This document shows, one piece after another, positions 5,812 through 11,334 of a stretch of 11,334 nucleotides of DNA. A program made the translations under genes and the position numbers. Below the pieces are notes generated by a model. The model saw only the letters and a program-made list of their open reading frames with translations. It was not told the DNA's origin and did no database searches. This stretch comes from Solirubrobacterales bacterium (GTDB lineage Bacteria; Actinomycetota; Thermoleophilia; Solirubrobacterales; Solirubrobacteraceae): the NCBI GenBank assembly GCA_013696535.1, contig JACCYI010000027.1, forward strand, positions 1 to 11,334. The letters run 5' to 3'. Position 1 is the stretch's first letter. Every line of letters starts with the position of its first letter.

Positions 5812-6365
5812 GCGCGCGCCTCCTCGACGCTCGCCGGGTCGAGTCCGTGCTCGGCCGGGTCGGCAAGCGTCACCGCATCCGCAATCGCGATGCGCCGTCC
5901 GCGGAGAACAGGCCGACCGCCTACACGCTCCGGATCGACTTCGACCATCCGCAGCCCGAGGGCGCGGGAGGGCCAGCCGCCCCGGCGCAACGCCGCGACC
6001 GGATCGAGTCGTCCGTTGAAGGGGAGGATCTCCTGGGCACCTCCGATGAGGTCGACCAGCTCGTCGCCGCGCTCCACCGCCAGGCGGCCGTGGACGACGT
6101 GCAGCCCGCTCAGCGAGAGCGGCCATCCGGACGGCCCGCCCAGCCGGTCGACCGCCCGCCGGATGGCCTTCAACGTGAGCCCGCACTCGAGCAGCTCGTG
6201 AACCGCGATGGCTTCCGCGACGTCCTCGAACGCGTACACGTGTGGCTCACGGGCCGAGATGGAAGCCTGGATGTGTCCCCAGCGCGCCCACTGACCGACG
6301 CGATCGCCCGCGACCCCGGCCAGCCGCCCGACCTCATGGGCGAGGTAGCGCCCGCGACCCGTCAA
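5793..6365 (-). CDS. MerR-like HTH plus DUF433 protein, antitoxin candidate (VapB45-like)
   Basis: This 190-aa protein has two recognisable parts. Residues about 7-75 look like a MerR-type winged helix: YLAHEVGRLAGV, then VGQWARWGHI, a YAFEDVAEAIAVHELLECGLTL stretch and AIRRAVDRL. Residues about 142-189 are a DUF433 domain with VEVDPERVGGRPVLRGRRIAI and the C-terminal helix SVEEARAWL. DUF433 proteins are paired with DUF5615 toxins, as in the mycobacterial VapBC45 pair, and typically neutralise the toxin and repress their operon. The start appears to be TTG at 6365, the only plausible start before the HTH. It shares TTGA with the phosphatase stop, so its translation is probably coupled. No own promoter is visible, which is unusual for a toxin-antitoxin pair. 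Confidence 0.75.
   Translation of the reverse strand: MTGRGRYLAHEVGRLAGVAGDRVGQWARWGHIQASISAREPHVYAFEDVAEAIAVHELLECGLTLKAIRRAVDRLGGPSGWPLSLSGLHVVHGRLAVERGDELVDLIGGAQEILPFNGRLDPVAALRRGGWPSRALGLRMVEVDPERVGGRPVLRGRRIAIADAVTLADPAEHGLDPASVEEARAWLQHA
5819..5825 (-). promoter_or_regulatory. Strong ribosome binding site deciding the toxin start
   Basis: GAGGAGG on the minus strand, 7 bases before the GTG at 5811, lies within the end of the antitoxin gene. It fixes the toxin start 19 bases inside the antitoxin frame and excludes the later in-frame GTG at 5790. Confidence 0.6.
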
Positions 6366-8860
6366 TTGACTTGAAGCGCGAGGATGGCAACGTCGTCCCG
6401 GGCGGGCGCCTCCGTGCTGCGGGCCAGCCGCTGGAGCTCATCGGCGACGGCGTCGGCAGAGCGCGCGCCGTTGAGCCTGGCCAGCAGCGCGTGGCCGTCG
6501 AGCGGCTCGGCGTGGCTGGCCTCGCTGACCCCGTCGGTGTAGAAGGCGAGCGTGTCCCCGGGAGCGAGCTCCACCGAGACCTGCGAGAGCTCAGGGTCAG
6601 GGGTGACACCGATCAGCGTTCCCTGGCAGGCGACGACCTCGCTCTCACCGCTCGCGTGCACGAGCAACGGCGGAGGGTGCCCCCCGCACGCCAGCGTGAT
6701 GCAGGGGCGCGCGCCGCCGAGGTCGAGCTCGGCGTAGATGATCGTGATGAAGCGCATGTCGTTGCGTTGCCGCAGGATCGCCGCGTTGAGTCGCAGGAGC
6801 GCTTCTGCGGGTGCGACAGGCGCCACCGCCCGAAGCGTGTAGCGCGCCAGAGCGGTCAGGGCGGCCGCCTCGGCCCCCTTGCCGCATACGTCGCCGATGA
6901 CTACCGCCCAGCGCCGATCACCAATCGGAAAGACGTCGTAGAAGTCGCCGCCCACCTCGGTGCCTGCGCCCAGCGGCTCGTAGCGCGCCGCGATCCGTAC
7001 TCCGGGGATCTCGGGAAGCACTTCGGGGAGCAAGCTGGCCTGCAGCGTCCGAGCCACGTGCGAGCGCTCGCGGTACAGGCGCGCGTTGTCGAGCGCCATC
7101 GCCGCGCGCAGCCCGAGATCCTGGGCGAGCCCGAAGTCGTCCGCGTCGAAGCGCCGCCCGCTCTCGGCCGCCACGAAAGTGATCGCTCCGAAGGTCTCCC
7201 CGCGGGCGGTCAGCGGGACGATCATCGCCGATCTCATTCCCAGCCCGCGGATCAGCTCGAGATGATCGGCATCGACCGCACCCGCCTTCTCGAGCTCCTC
7301 CCCGACCTCCGGGTAGAGCTCTGCGCGGCCGGTGCGAATCACCGCCGCCGAACCGGTCGGAGCGTCGGGATCAGGCGGGTACCGGCGCTGGAGCTCGCGT
7401 GCCTCCTCGACGCGAGACGGGTCCGGATGTGCAACGGCTGCGTTGCGCAGCCGTCCACCGGGCTCGACCATCTCGATGGAGCACCAGTCGGCCACCCGGG
7501 GCACGCACAGGCTCGCGAGGCTGTCGAGCGTCTCGTCCAGATCGAGCGTGGCATCGAGCACGGCGCCCGCGTCGGCCAGGAAGGCAGCTCGAGCCCGGGC
7601 GATCTCGGCGGCTCGGCGGGCTCGGCGCTCGGCGTCGTGCGCCTGCTCGCGTTCTTCCTCGGCCCGCTTGCGGGCGGTGATGTCGACGACCACCACACCC
7701 AGTCCGACCACCTCGCCGTCTTGGCGCACGGGATAGTGCGTGATCAACCAGTCGCGCTGCACCCCGGGCTCTGCCGCGGTCTCGCCGCGGACCTCGACAT
7801 CCGCGACGGTGTGGCCCGTGACCAGGACCTCCTCCATCGCACGACGCGCGTGCTGGGCGAGCGCCGGCACGATCTCCTCGACCTGGCGACCGAGGTGCGC
7901 CTCGACGGGACGCCCCGACATGGCCGCCAGCGCCACGTTGACGCGGACGTAGCGGAGGTCGCGATCGAAGAAGGCGAGGCCGGCGGGCGTCTGGGCGAAG
8001 ACGCCGTCGAGCAGGATGAGGTTCCGCTCGCCGAGGCGGCGCAACTCGGCGTTGCGCTCCTCGAGTTCGAAGCGGCTCGCGCTCAGGGACTCCGCCAGCT
8101 CGTCGATGGCGGTCCCGAGCGCGGCGATCTCGACGGGGCCGCGCTGGTCGAGGCGCTCGCTAAGGTCCCCCCGCTGCAGGCGCTCTACACCTCGTGCGAG
8201 CCGGCGCACGGGACGGACGAAAGCGCGATCGACCAGTACGGCGAGGGCGGCGAGCATGCCCAGCAAGCAGGCGAGCGCCACCACGGCGAGCTTCTGTGCG
8301 CGCTCCGCGCGACGGTCGGCAGCGGCGGAGCGCTCCACGAAGCGAGCGCGTTCCAAGGCGCTGAAGGCCGCCAGCTCGGCCCGCATCGAATCCAGCCGGC
8401 GCTTGCCCTCGACGGCGACAGCCTTCGCGCGCTCACTCGTGCGGACGGGGCTTCCCGAATTGAGCAGCGGCTCGGCGAACCCGTTCACGTACTCCCTGAT
8501 CTCGGTGCCGACCGTGGCGGCTCTCAACCGTTGCGAGCGGTCGGTCGTGAGCTGCTCGAGGCGTCGTGCTGCGCGCGGCGCGGCCGAACGTGCCGACTCG
8601 TAGGGCTCGAGGAAGCCCTTCTCACCCGTGATGACGTAACCCCTGACGCCCGTCTCGAGGTCGACGATGAGCTTCTCGGTGCGCGCGGCCTGTGCGAGGG
8701 CGACCTCCGCGCGGCTCGCGACCCGCTGGGCGTCGGTGAGCGCGAGCGACCAGCGCAGCAGCACCGCCAATACGACCCCCACCACGAGGGCGGCCACCAC
8801 GGCGCCGCCCACCAACACCCCCCTGAGGGTGCCACGCGACCGCTGCGATGGCTCACGCAA
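6362..8860 (-). CDS. Membrane-bound multi-sensor PP2C (RsbU/SpoIIE-type) serine phosphatase
   Basis: This 832-aa protein probably dephosphorylates an anti-sigma antagonist (STAS protein) in response to several signals. The domains in order are membrane segment 1 (about 13-36), an extracytoplasmic CHASE3 domain (about 40-185, with GYVITGEKGFLEPY), membrane segment 2 (about 190-211), HAMP (about 212-265), PAS (about 280-395), a coiled linker, GAF (about 435-595) and a PP2C/SpoIIE phosphatase (about 605-830). Metal-binding motifs are intact: GGDFYD (Asp639, Asp642), IGDVCGKG (Asp657), FYTDGVSEA (Asp776) and RDD (822-823). The start is most likely TTG at 8860, overlapping the kinase gene by eight bases; GTG codons near 8818 would start at the first membrane segment. 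It belongs to the same operon as the RsbW-like kinase and its stop overlaps the next gene. Confidence 0.93.
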   Translation of the reverse strand: MREPSQRSRGTLRGVLVGGAVVAALVVGVVLAVLLRWSLALTDAQRVASRAEVALAQAARTEKLIVDLETGVRGYVITGEKGFLEPYESARSAAPRAARRLEQLTTDRSQRLRAATVGTEIREYVNGFAEPLLNSGSPVRTSERAKAVAVEGKRRLDSMRAELAAFSALERARFVERSAAADRRAERAQKLAVVALACLLGMLAALAVLVDRAFVRPVRRLARGVERLQRGDLSERLDQRGPVEIAALGTAIDELAESLSASRFELEERNAELRRLGERNLILLDGVFAQTPAGLAFFDRDLRYVRVNVALAAMSGRPVEAHLGRQVEEIVPALAQHARRAMEEVLVTGHTVADVEVRGETAAEPGVQRDWLITHYPVRQDGEVVGLGVVVVDITARKRAEEEREQAHDAERRARRAAEIARARAAFLADAGAVLDATLDLDETLDSLASLCVPRVADWCSIEMVEPGGRLRNAAVAHPDPSRVEEARELQRRYPPDPDAPTGSAAVIRTGRAELYPEVGEELEKAGAVDADHLELIRGLGMRSAMIVPLTARGETFGAITFVAAESGRRFDADDFGLAQDLGLRAAMALDNARLYRERSHVARTLQASLLPEVLPEIPGVRIAARYEPLGAGTEVGGDFYDVFPIGDRRWAVVIGDVCGKGAEAAALTALARYTLRAVAPVAPAEALLRLNAAILRQRNDMRFITIIYAELDLGGARPCITLACGGHPPPLLVHASGESEVVACQGTLIGVTPDPELSQVSVELAPGDTLAFYTDGVSEASHAEPLDGHALLARLNGARSADAVADELQRLARSTEAPARDDVAILALQVN

Positions 8861-9260
8861 TCGCGTGGCGTACGGCGTCGAGGTTGAAGGTCATGGTCAC
8901 CCGGTTGGGCCGAGACTCGGGACCGGAGATCTGAACGGACTCGGTCACCGCCGAGATCAGCGGGAGCCCGATGCCGAGCCCAGGGCTGTCGGGCCGGGCT
9001 CGCAGCCCTCGTCCCTCGTCGCAGACCTCGACCTCAAGGCGCCGGCCGTCGAAGTGCGCGTGCACATCGAGGGGCCCGGGGGCCGTGCCGAGGTAGGCAT
9101 GCAGGACGACGTTGGTGGCCGCTTCGGACACCGCCAGACGAATGTCGTCCAGGACGTCCAGGGTCGCGCCGGCCCCTTGGGCGAAGGCGGCCACGCTCGC
9201 GCGGGCCAGGGGCACCGCCGAGGGCTCGGCCACCCACGACTCGTGCAGCTCGCCGCTCAA
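8853..9260 (-). CDS. RsbW-like GHKL serine kinase / anti-sigma factor
   Basis: This 135-aa cytoplasmic protein is a GHKL-fold ATP-binding protein of the RsbW/SpoIIAB type. These bind a sigma factor and phosphorylate a STAS antagonist. The N-box is IRLAVSEAATNVVLHAY (Glu47, Asn50), the G1 box CDEGRG (Asp81, Gly83, Gly85) and the G2 box SPGLGIGLPLI (92-102). I chose TTG at 9260 because GGAGG lies four bases upstream and because the protein then starts directly before the fold. The in-frame ATG at 9347 would add 29 arginine-rich residues with no ribosome binding site, so it is less likely. The start shares TTGA with the stop of a small STAS-like remnant. The phosphatase gene overlaps its end, forming a kinase-phosphatase pair, but no sigma factor or intact antagonist is nearby. 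Confidence 0.88.
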   Translation of the reverse strand: MSGELHESWVAEPSAVPLARASVAAFAQGAGATLDVLDDIRLAVSEAATNVVLHAYLGTAPGPLDVHAHFDGRRLEVEVCDEGRGLRARPDSPGLGIGLPLISAVTESVQISGPESRPNRVTMTFNLDAVRHAIA

Positions 9261-9355
9261 CGGTCCTCCGGCGGAGCCTCGATCAGCTCGAGCGGTCCGC
9301 CGACGCCCGCGATATTCAAGACACGGCTCTGACATCGCACGACGCATCGTCGCAC
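9257..9355 (-). pseudogene. Possible C-terminal remnant of a STAS anti-sigma antagonist (RsbV-like)
   Basis: An open frame of 32 codons (first GTG at 9355) ends in a TGA at 9257 that overlaps the kinase TTG as TTGA. Residues 11-32 read RVLNIAGVGGPLELIEAPPEDR. This resembles the last helix and tail of STAS anti-sigma antagonists, where patterns like R-V-L-x-I-A-G-L/V-x-x-x-L-E-L/I-V are common. Genes for such antagonists usually precede rsbW-like genes. The first roughly 80 residues of a STAS domain are missing: the frame runs upstream only to the TAA of the coiled-coil gene at 9371-9373. A deletion joining the two is the simplest reading. The match is short, so it could be chance or a small leader peptide. 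Confidence 0.35.
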
Positions 9356-9370
9356 GGCGGCGGGCGAACT

Positions 9371-10765
9371 TTAGCCCTGAAGCGCTTCGCGTACTGCTGC
9401 GAGGCTCCGGCGCAGTCTCTCGGCTTCGTCCTCGGCTTCGTGGATGGTTCTCTGGGCGGCTTCGAGCTCGACTCGCAGAGCGTCCGCCTGCTGCGCGGCG
9501 CGCTGGGCGGCTTCGAGCTCGGCCCGCAGGTTGTCGGCCTCTTGCGCCTGCTGCTGAATGCGCTCGAGATGGGCACGCAGTCGCTCGGCTTCAGCGCTTG
9601 ACTGCTCTGCCTGGCGCTGCGCCTTCTCAAAGCGCGCTTGCCGGCGCTCGGCCTCGTCGCCAATCTGCTCGAGGCGCTCCTGTGCCTCTTCGAGCTGGGC
9701 GCGCAGCCGTTCAGCTTCGCCGCCCGACTGGTGAGCGTCCCGCTCGACCCGGGCGAGGTGCGCGCGGAGCCGCTCGGCTTCCGAGCCCGCACGCTCGACC
9801 TCGGTCTGCGCCTCGGCGAGCTGCGCCCGTACCTTGTCGGCCTCGGCTCCCCAGGACTCTGCGACCTGCCGACTTTCGACAAGATCTGCGCGAAGGGACT
9901 CGAGCTCGGCCTCGGCGCCATCGGCGCGGCGAGTCTCGCGCTGGACTTCCTCGACGCGAAGCCGGAGGCCGTCGGCTTCGGCTCTTGACACCTCGCCGAT
10001 CTCCCGGCTCTCGATGAGCTCCTCGCTCAGGGCCTGCATCTGGTCGCGGAGGCCGGCTGCGAACGCCCGATGATCCTTCGTGTCGGCCTCGTACTTGTCG
10101 AGCTCGGAGGACAGCCCTTGCGAGACGGCCCGTTCCTTCTGCAGCCCTTCCTCGGCCAACTTCCTGAGCGTGTCCATCGCCTCGCGCAGGCGGGCGGTTT
10201 CGATCTGGCGCCGGGCTCGCTCGCCATCGACGTCCTCCGCCGACCGGCCGGCCGCCGCCTGGGCCAGCTTGAGCTCCTCACGCGCTTCGGCCGCTTCTCC
10301 GCGTGCTGCGACCACCGCAACGTGTAACGCGATGGCGTCGGGCTCACGGGCCGGCACGCTCGCCACTGCGCCCCGGGACGGCAAGGCATCTCCGCCTTCC
10401 GGGCCGGGATGGGTCCCTACCTCGCGCACGGCGAGCCGCGTGCGACCAAAGCGGCGGCGCCCCGTACTCGAGCCTGGCGCCGGCAGCTCGACCACCAGGC
10501 CTCCCCCCAGCTCGAGCTCGGCTCCCTCGATGGCGGCCGGATCATCCTCCCATGGGAAGATCGCGTGCCAGTTGCGGATGCCGCCGCGAATGCCGTCAGG
10601 GGGCGGCGCGAGGCGATGCGAGACGTCGCGCGCGCGAACGATCAGCGCCGGATCGGCGAGATCGCGCCGGTCTATGCCGTCCCAGCCGCCCCAGATCTGG
10701 AGCCAGCCGGGACCGGTCCACTCAAACCGATCCAGGTTGAAAATGACGCGTTCACGCGTGGCCAT
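9371..10765 (-). CDS. Coiled-coil protein with an N-terminal beta-rich module
   Basis: This 464-aa protein has an N-terminal module (about 5-97) with F-E-W-T-G-P-G-W-L-Q-I-W-G-G-W at 14-28, RNWHAIFPWEDDP at 64-76 and the strand pattern ELELGGGLVVELPAP at 83-97. I recall similar modules at the start of diverse proteins in Thermoleophilia; their role is unknown. After a linker, residues about 155-464 are almost entirely charged helix (Glu, Ala, Arg, Gln, Leu) with heptad spacing, a long coiled coil. There is no membrane segment or signal peptide. A structural, scaffolding or signalling role is possible, but I do not assign one. The ATG at 10765 is preceded by TAAGTT exactly six bases upstream, suggesting a leaderless transcript. 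The gene is on the same strand as the kinase operon and ends about 110 bases before it. Confidence 0.88.
   Translation of the reverse strand: MATRERVIFNLDRFEWTGPGWLQIWGGWDGIDRRDLADPALIVRARDVSHRLAPPPDGIRGGIRNWHAIFPWEDDPAAIEGAELELGGGLVVELPAPGSSTGRRRFGRTRLAVREVGTHPGPEGGDALPSRGAVASVPAREPDAIALHVAVVAARGEAAEAREELKLAQAAAGRSAEDVDGERARRQIETARLREAMDTLRKLAEEGLQKERAVSQGLSSELDKYEADTKDHRAFAAGLRDQMQALSEELIESREIGEVSRAEADGLRLRVEEVQRETRRADGAEAELESLRADLVESRQVAESWGAEADKVRAQLAEAQTEVERAGSEAERLRAHLARVERDAHQSGGEAERLRAQLEEAQERLEQIGDEAERRQARFEKAQRQAEQSSAEAERLRAHLERIQQQAQEADNLRAELEAAQRAAQQADALRVELEAAQRTIHEAEDEAERLRRSLAAVREALQG
9374..9844 (-). repeat. 21-residue (three-heptad) repeats in the coiled-coil gene
   Basis: Residues 308-464 are built from units beginning E-A-E-R-L-R-A or a close variant. 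Units start at residues 308, 329, 350, 371, 392, 409, 426 and 447. Spacing is 21 residues except for two units of 17, which are four-residue stutters. In DNA this gives recurrent imperfect copies of about 63 bases, a result of internal duplication within the gene. Confidence 0.75.
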
Positions 10766-10771
10766 GGCTCC

Positions 10772-10777
10772 AACTTA
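10772..10777 (-). promoter_or_regulatory. -10 box of the coiled-coil gene (leaderless)
   Basis: TAAGTT on the minus strand is followed by six bases (GGAGCC) and then the ATG at 10765, the same geometry as the boxes at 2563 and 5492. The GGAG is only two bases from the ATG, too close for a normal ribosome binding site. No clear -35 hexamer lies 16-18 bases upstream. Confidence 0.4.
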
Positions 10778-10820
10778 CCCCGGAACCGGCTTTTGACCAT
10801 CCTCGCCAAGGAATGCGTCG

Positions 10821-10826
10821 TACTGT
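10821..10826 (+). promoter_or_regulatory. Candidate -10 box of ettA
   Basis: TACTGT fits TANNNT and lies eight bases before the ATG at 10835, so the leader would be absent or about two bases long. A TTGACC hexamer occurs at 10793-10798, but its 22-base spacing is too long for a standard promoter. There is no ribosome binding site before the ATG, which supports a leaderless start. Confidence 0.35.
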
Positions 10827-10834
10827 GCCTCGCG

Positions 10835-11334
10835 ATGAGTTCTCAATACATCTTCACGATGTACAAGCTCTCCCGGGTTCACCCACCCGACAAGGAGGTG
10901 CTCAAGGATGTCTCCCTGTCCTTCCTGCCTGGCGCGAAGATCGGCGTGCTGGGGCTCAACGGCTCGGGTAAGTCCACGCTCCTGCGGATCATGGCGGGAA
11001 CCGACGTGGATTTCCGCGGCGACGCGCAGCTGGCGCCCGGCGCGACCGTCGGGCTGCTCGAGCAGGAGCCCCACCTCGACGAGTCCAAGGACGTTCGCGG
11101 CAACGTCGAGGAGGCCGTCGCGGTGACACGCGCGCTACTCGACCGCTTCAACGAGCTCGCGATGAACTACTCCGACGAGACCGCCGAGGAGTTCGGTCGG
11201 CTGCAGGAGCGCATCGACGCCGCCGACGCCTGGAACCTGGACACCATGCTCGACACCGCGATGGACGCGCTGCGCCTGCCGCCCCCGGACGCGGATGTTT
11301 CGACGCTGTCGGGCGGAGAGCGCCGGCGCGTCGC
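10835..11334 (+). CDS. ettA: Energy-dependent translational throttle protein EttA (partial, C-terminus outside window)
   Basis: This is an ABC-F family ATPase. EttA binds the ribosomal E site and gates entry into the elongation cycle according to ATP/ADP state. The first 166 residues are visible. They include the EttA-type N-terminus (YIFTMYKLSRVHPP), LKDVSLSFLPGAKIGVLGLNGSGKST-like Walker A at 40-48, Gln77 in LLEQEPHL, an arm-like helical insert (about 90-145) and the first LSGGE signature at 158-162 followed by RRRV. The N-terminus follows the E. coli EttA pattern closely, including M-x-x-(V/L)-x-x-V-x-P-P and the D-A-L-R-L-P before the signature. Other ABC-F members are less likely. The start at 10835 has no ribosome binding site and a -10-like box just upstream. 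It diverges from the coiled-coil gene. Confidence 0.93.
   Translation, partial: MSSQYIFTMYKLSRVHPPDKEVLKDVSLSFLPGAKIGVLGLNGSGKSTLLRIMAGTDVDFRGDAQLAPGATVGLLEQEPHLDESKDVRGNVEEAVAVTRALLDRFNELAMNYSDETAEEFGRLQERIDAADAWNLDTMLDTAMDALRLPPPDADVSTLSGGERRRV

Noticed and set aside
5500..6186. Longer form of the toxin gene reading back to 6186
   Set aside because: The extension runs antiparallel in frame through the antitoxin gene and gives an Arg/Ala/Gly-rich nonsense stretch. The GTG at 5811 has a strong ribosome binding site and fits the family length.
6242..8887. Very long open frame on the plus strand opposite the phosphatase
   Set aside because: It is the antisense shadow of a gene with intact PP2C, GAF and CHASE3 motifs. 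High GC at third positions keeps the opposite frame open, and its translation shows no domain and a biased Arg/Gly/His-rich composition.
9340..9352. Inverted repeat CGACG-CAT-CGTCG upstream of the kinase gene
   Set aside because: The arms are only 5 bp, GC-rich and single copy, and there is no promoter element nearby, so chance is likely.
9374..9844. Repeated DNA units considered as a CRISPR-like or tandem non-coding array
   Set aside because: The units are imperfect, have no unique spacers and stay in frame as coiled-coil heptads, so they are coding repeats.
10779..10789. CCGGAACCGG palindrome followed by CTTTT between the coiled-coil gene and ettA
   Set aside because: The 4-bp arms with a 2-base loop cannot form a useful terminator hairpin, and it lies between divergent starts where no terminator is expected.
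10793..10826. TTGACC and TACTGT as a standard -35/-10 promoter for ettA
   Set aside because: The 22-base spacing is too long; only the -10-like box is kept as a candidate.

Overview
The window is GC-rich, densely packed bacterial DNA. Its gene content fits a high-GC Gram-positive, probably an actinobacterium of the Thermoleophilia/Solirubrobacterales type. The evidence for this is a CHASE3-HAMP-PAS-GAF-PP2C phosphatase next to an RsbW-like kinase, frequent GTG and TTG starts, TANNNT boxes a few bases from start codons, and the N-terminal module of the coiled-coil protein. The lineage is an inference, not a proof. There are thirteen protein genes, two of them cut by the window ends, and one probable gene remnant. 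I see no rRNA, tRNA, CRISPR array or insertion sequence, and no gene-free stretch longer than about 120 bases.

Left part (1-3000). An AHSA1/SRPBCC protein gene (minus strand, cut by the left edge) diverges from clpP (plus). The intergenic region holds two inverted repeats with identical arms, GCAAC-N6-GTTGC. They flank a 7-bp element that reads as a -10 box on both strands. clpP is followed after 8 bases by a small unknown gene (77 aa). Next comes a convergent minus-strand gene for an unusual J-domain protein (J domain, Tudor-like module, TPR repeats). It diverges from a 141-aa unknown gene, and the two may share a symmetric -10 box.

Central part (2972-9355, all minus strand). Seven genes follow each other with overlaps or a very small gap, and most start with GTG or TTG. 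In transcription order they are an RsbW-like GHKL kinase, a membrane PP2C/RsbU-type phosphatase, a MerR/DUF433 antitoxin-like protein, a DUF5615 PIN-like toxin candidate, an ABC ATPase, an ABC-2 permease and an alpha/beta hydrolase. This looks like one translationally coupled operon joining a partner-switching signalling pair, a VapBC45-like toxin-antitoxin pair and a NodIJ/Drr-type exporter. Just before the kinase a short open frame resembles the C-terminal end of a STAS anti-sigma antagonist, as if an rsbV-like gene had been lost there.

Right part (9371-11334). A long coiled-coil protein (minus strand, probably leaderless) with 21-residue repeats lies upstream of the kinase gene. It diverges from ettA, an ABC-F translation factor gene cut by the right edge.
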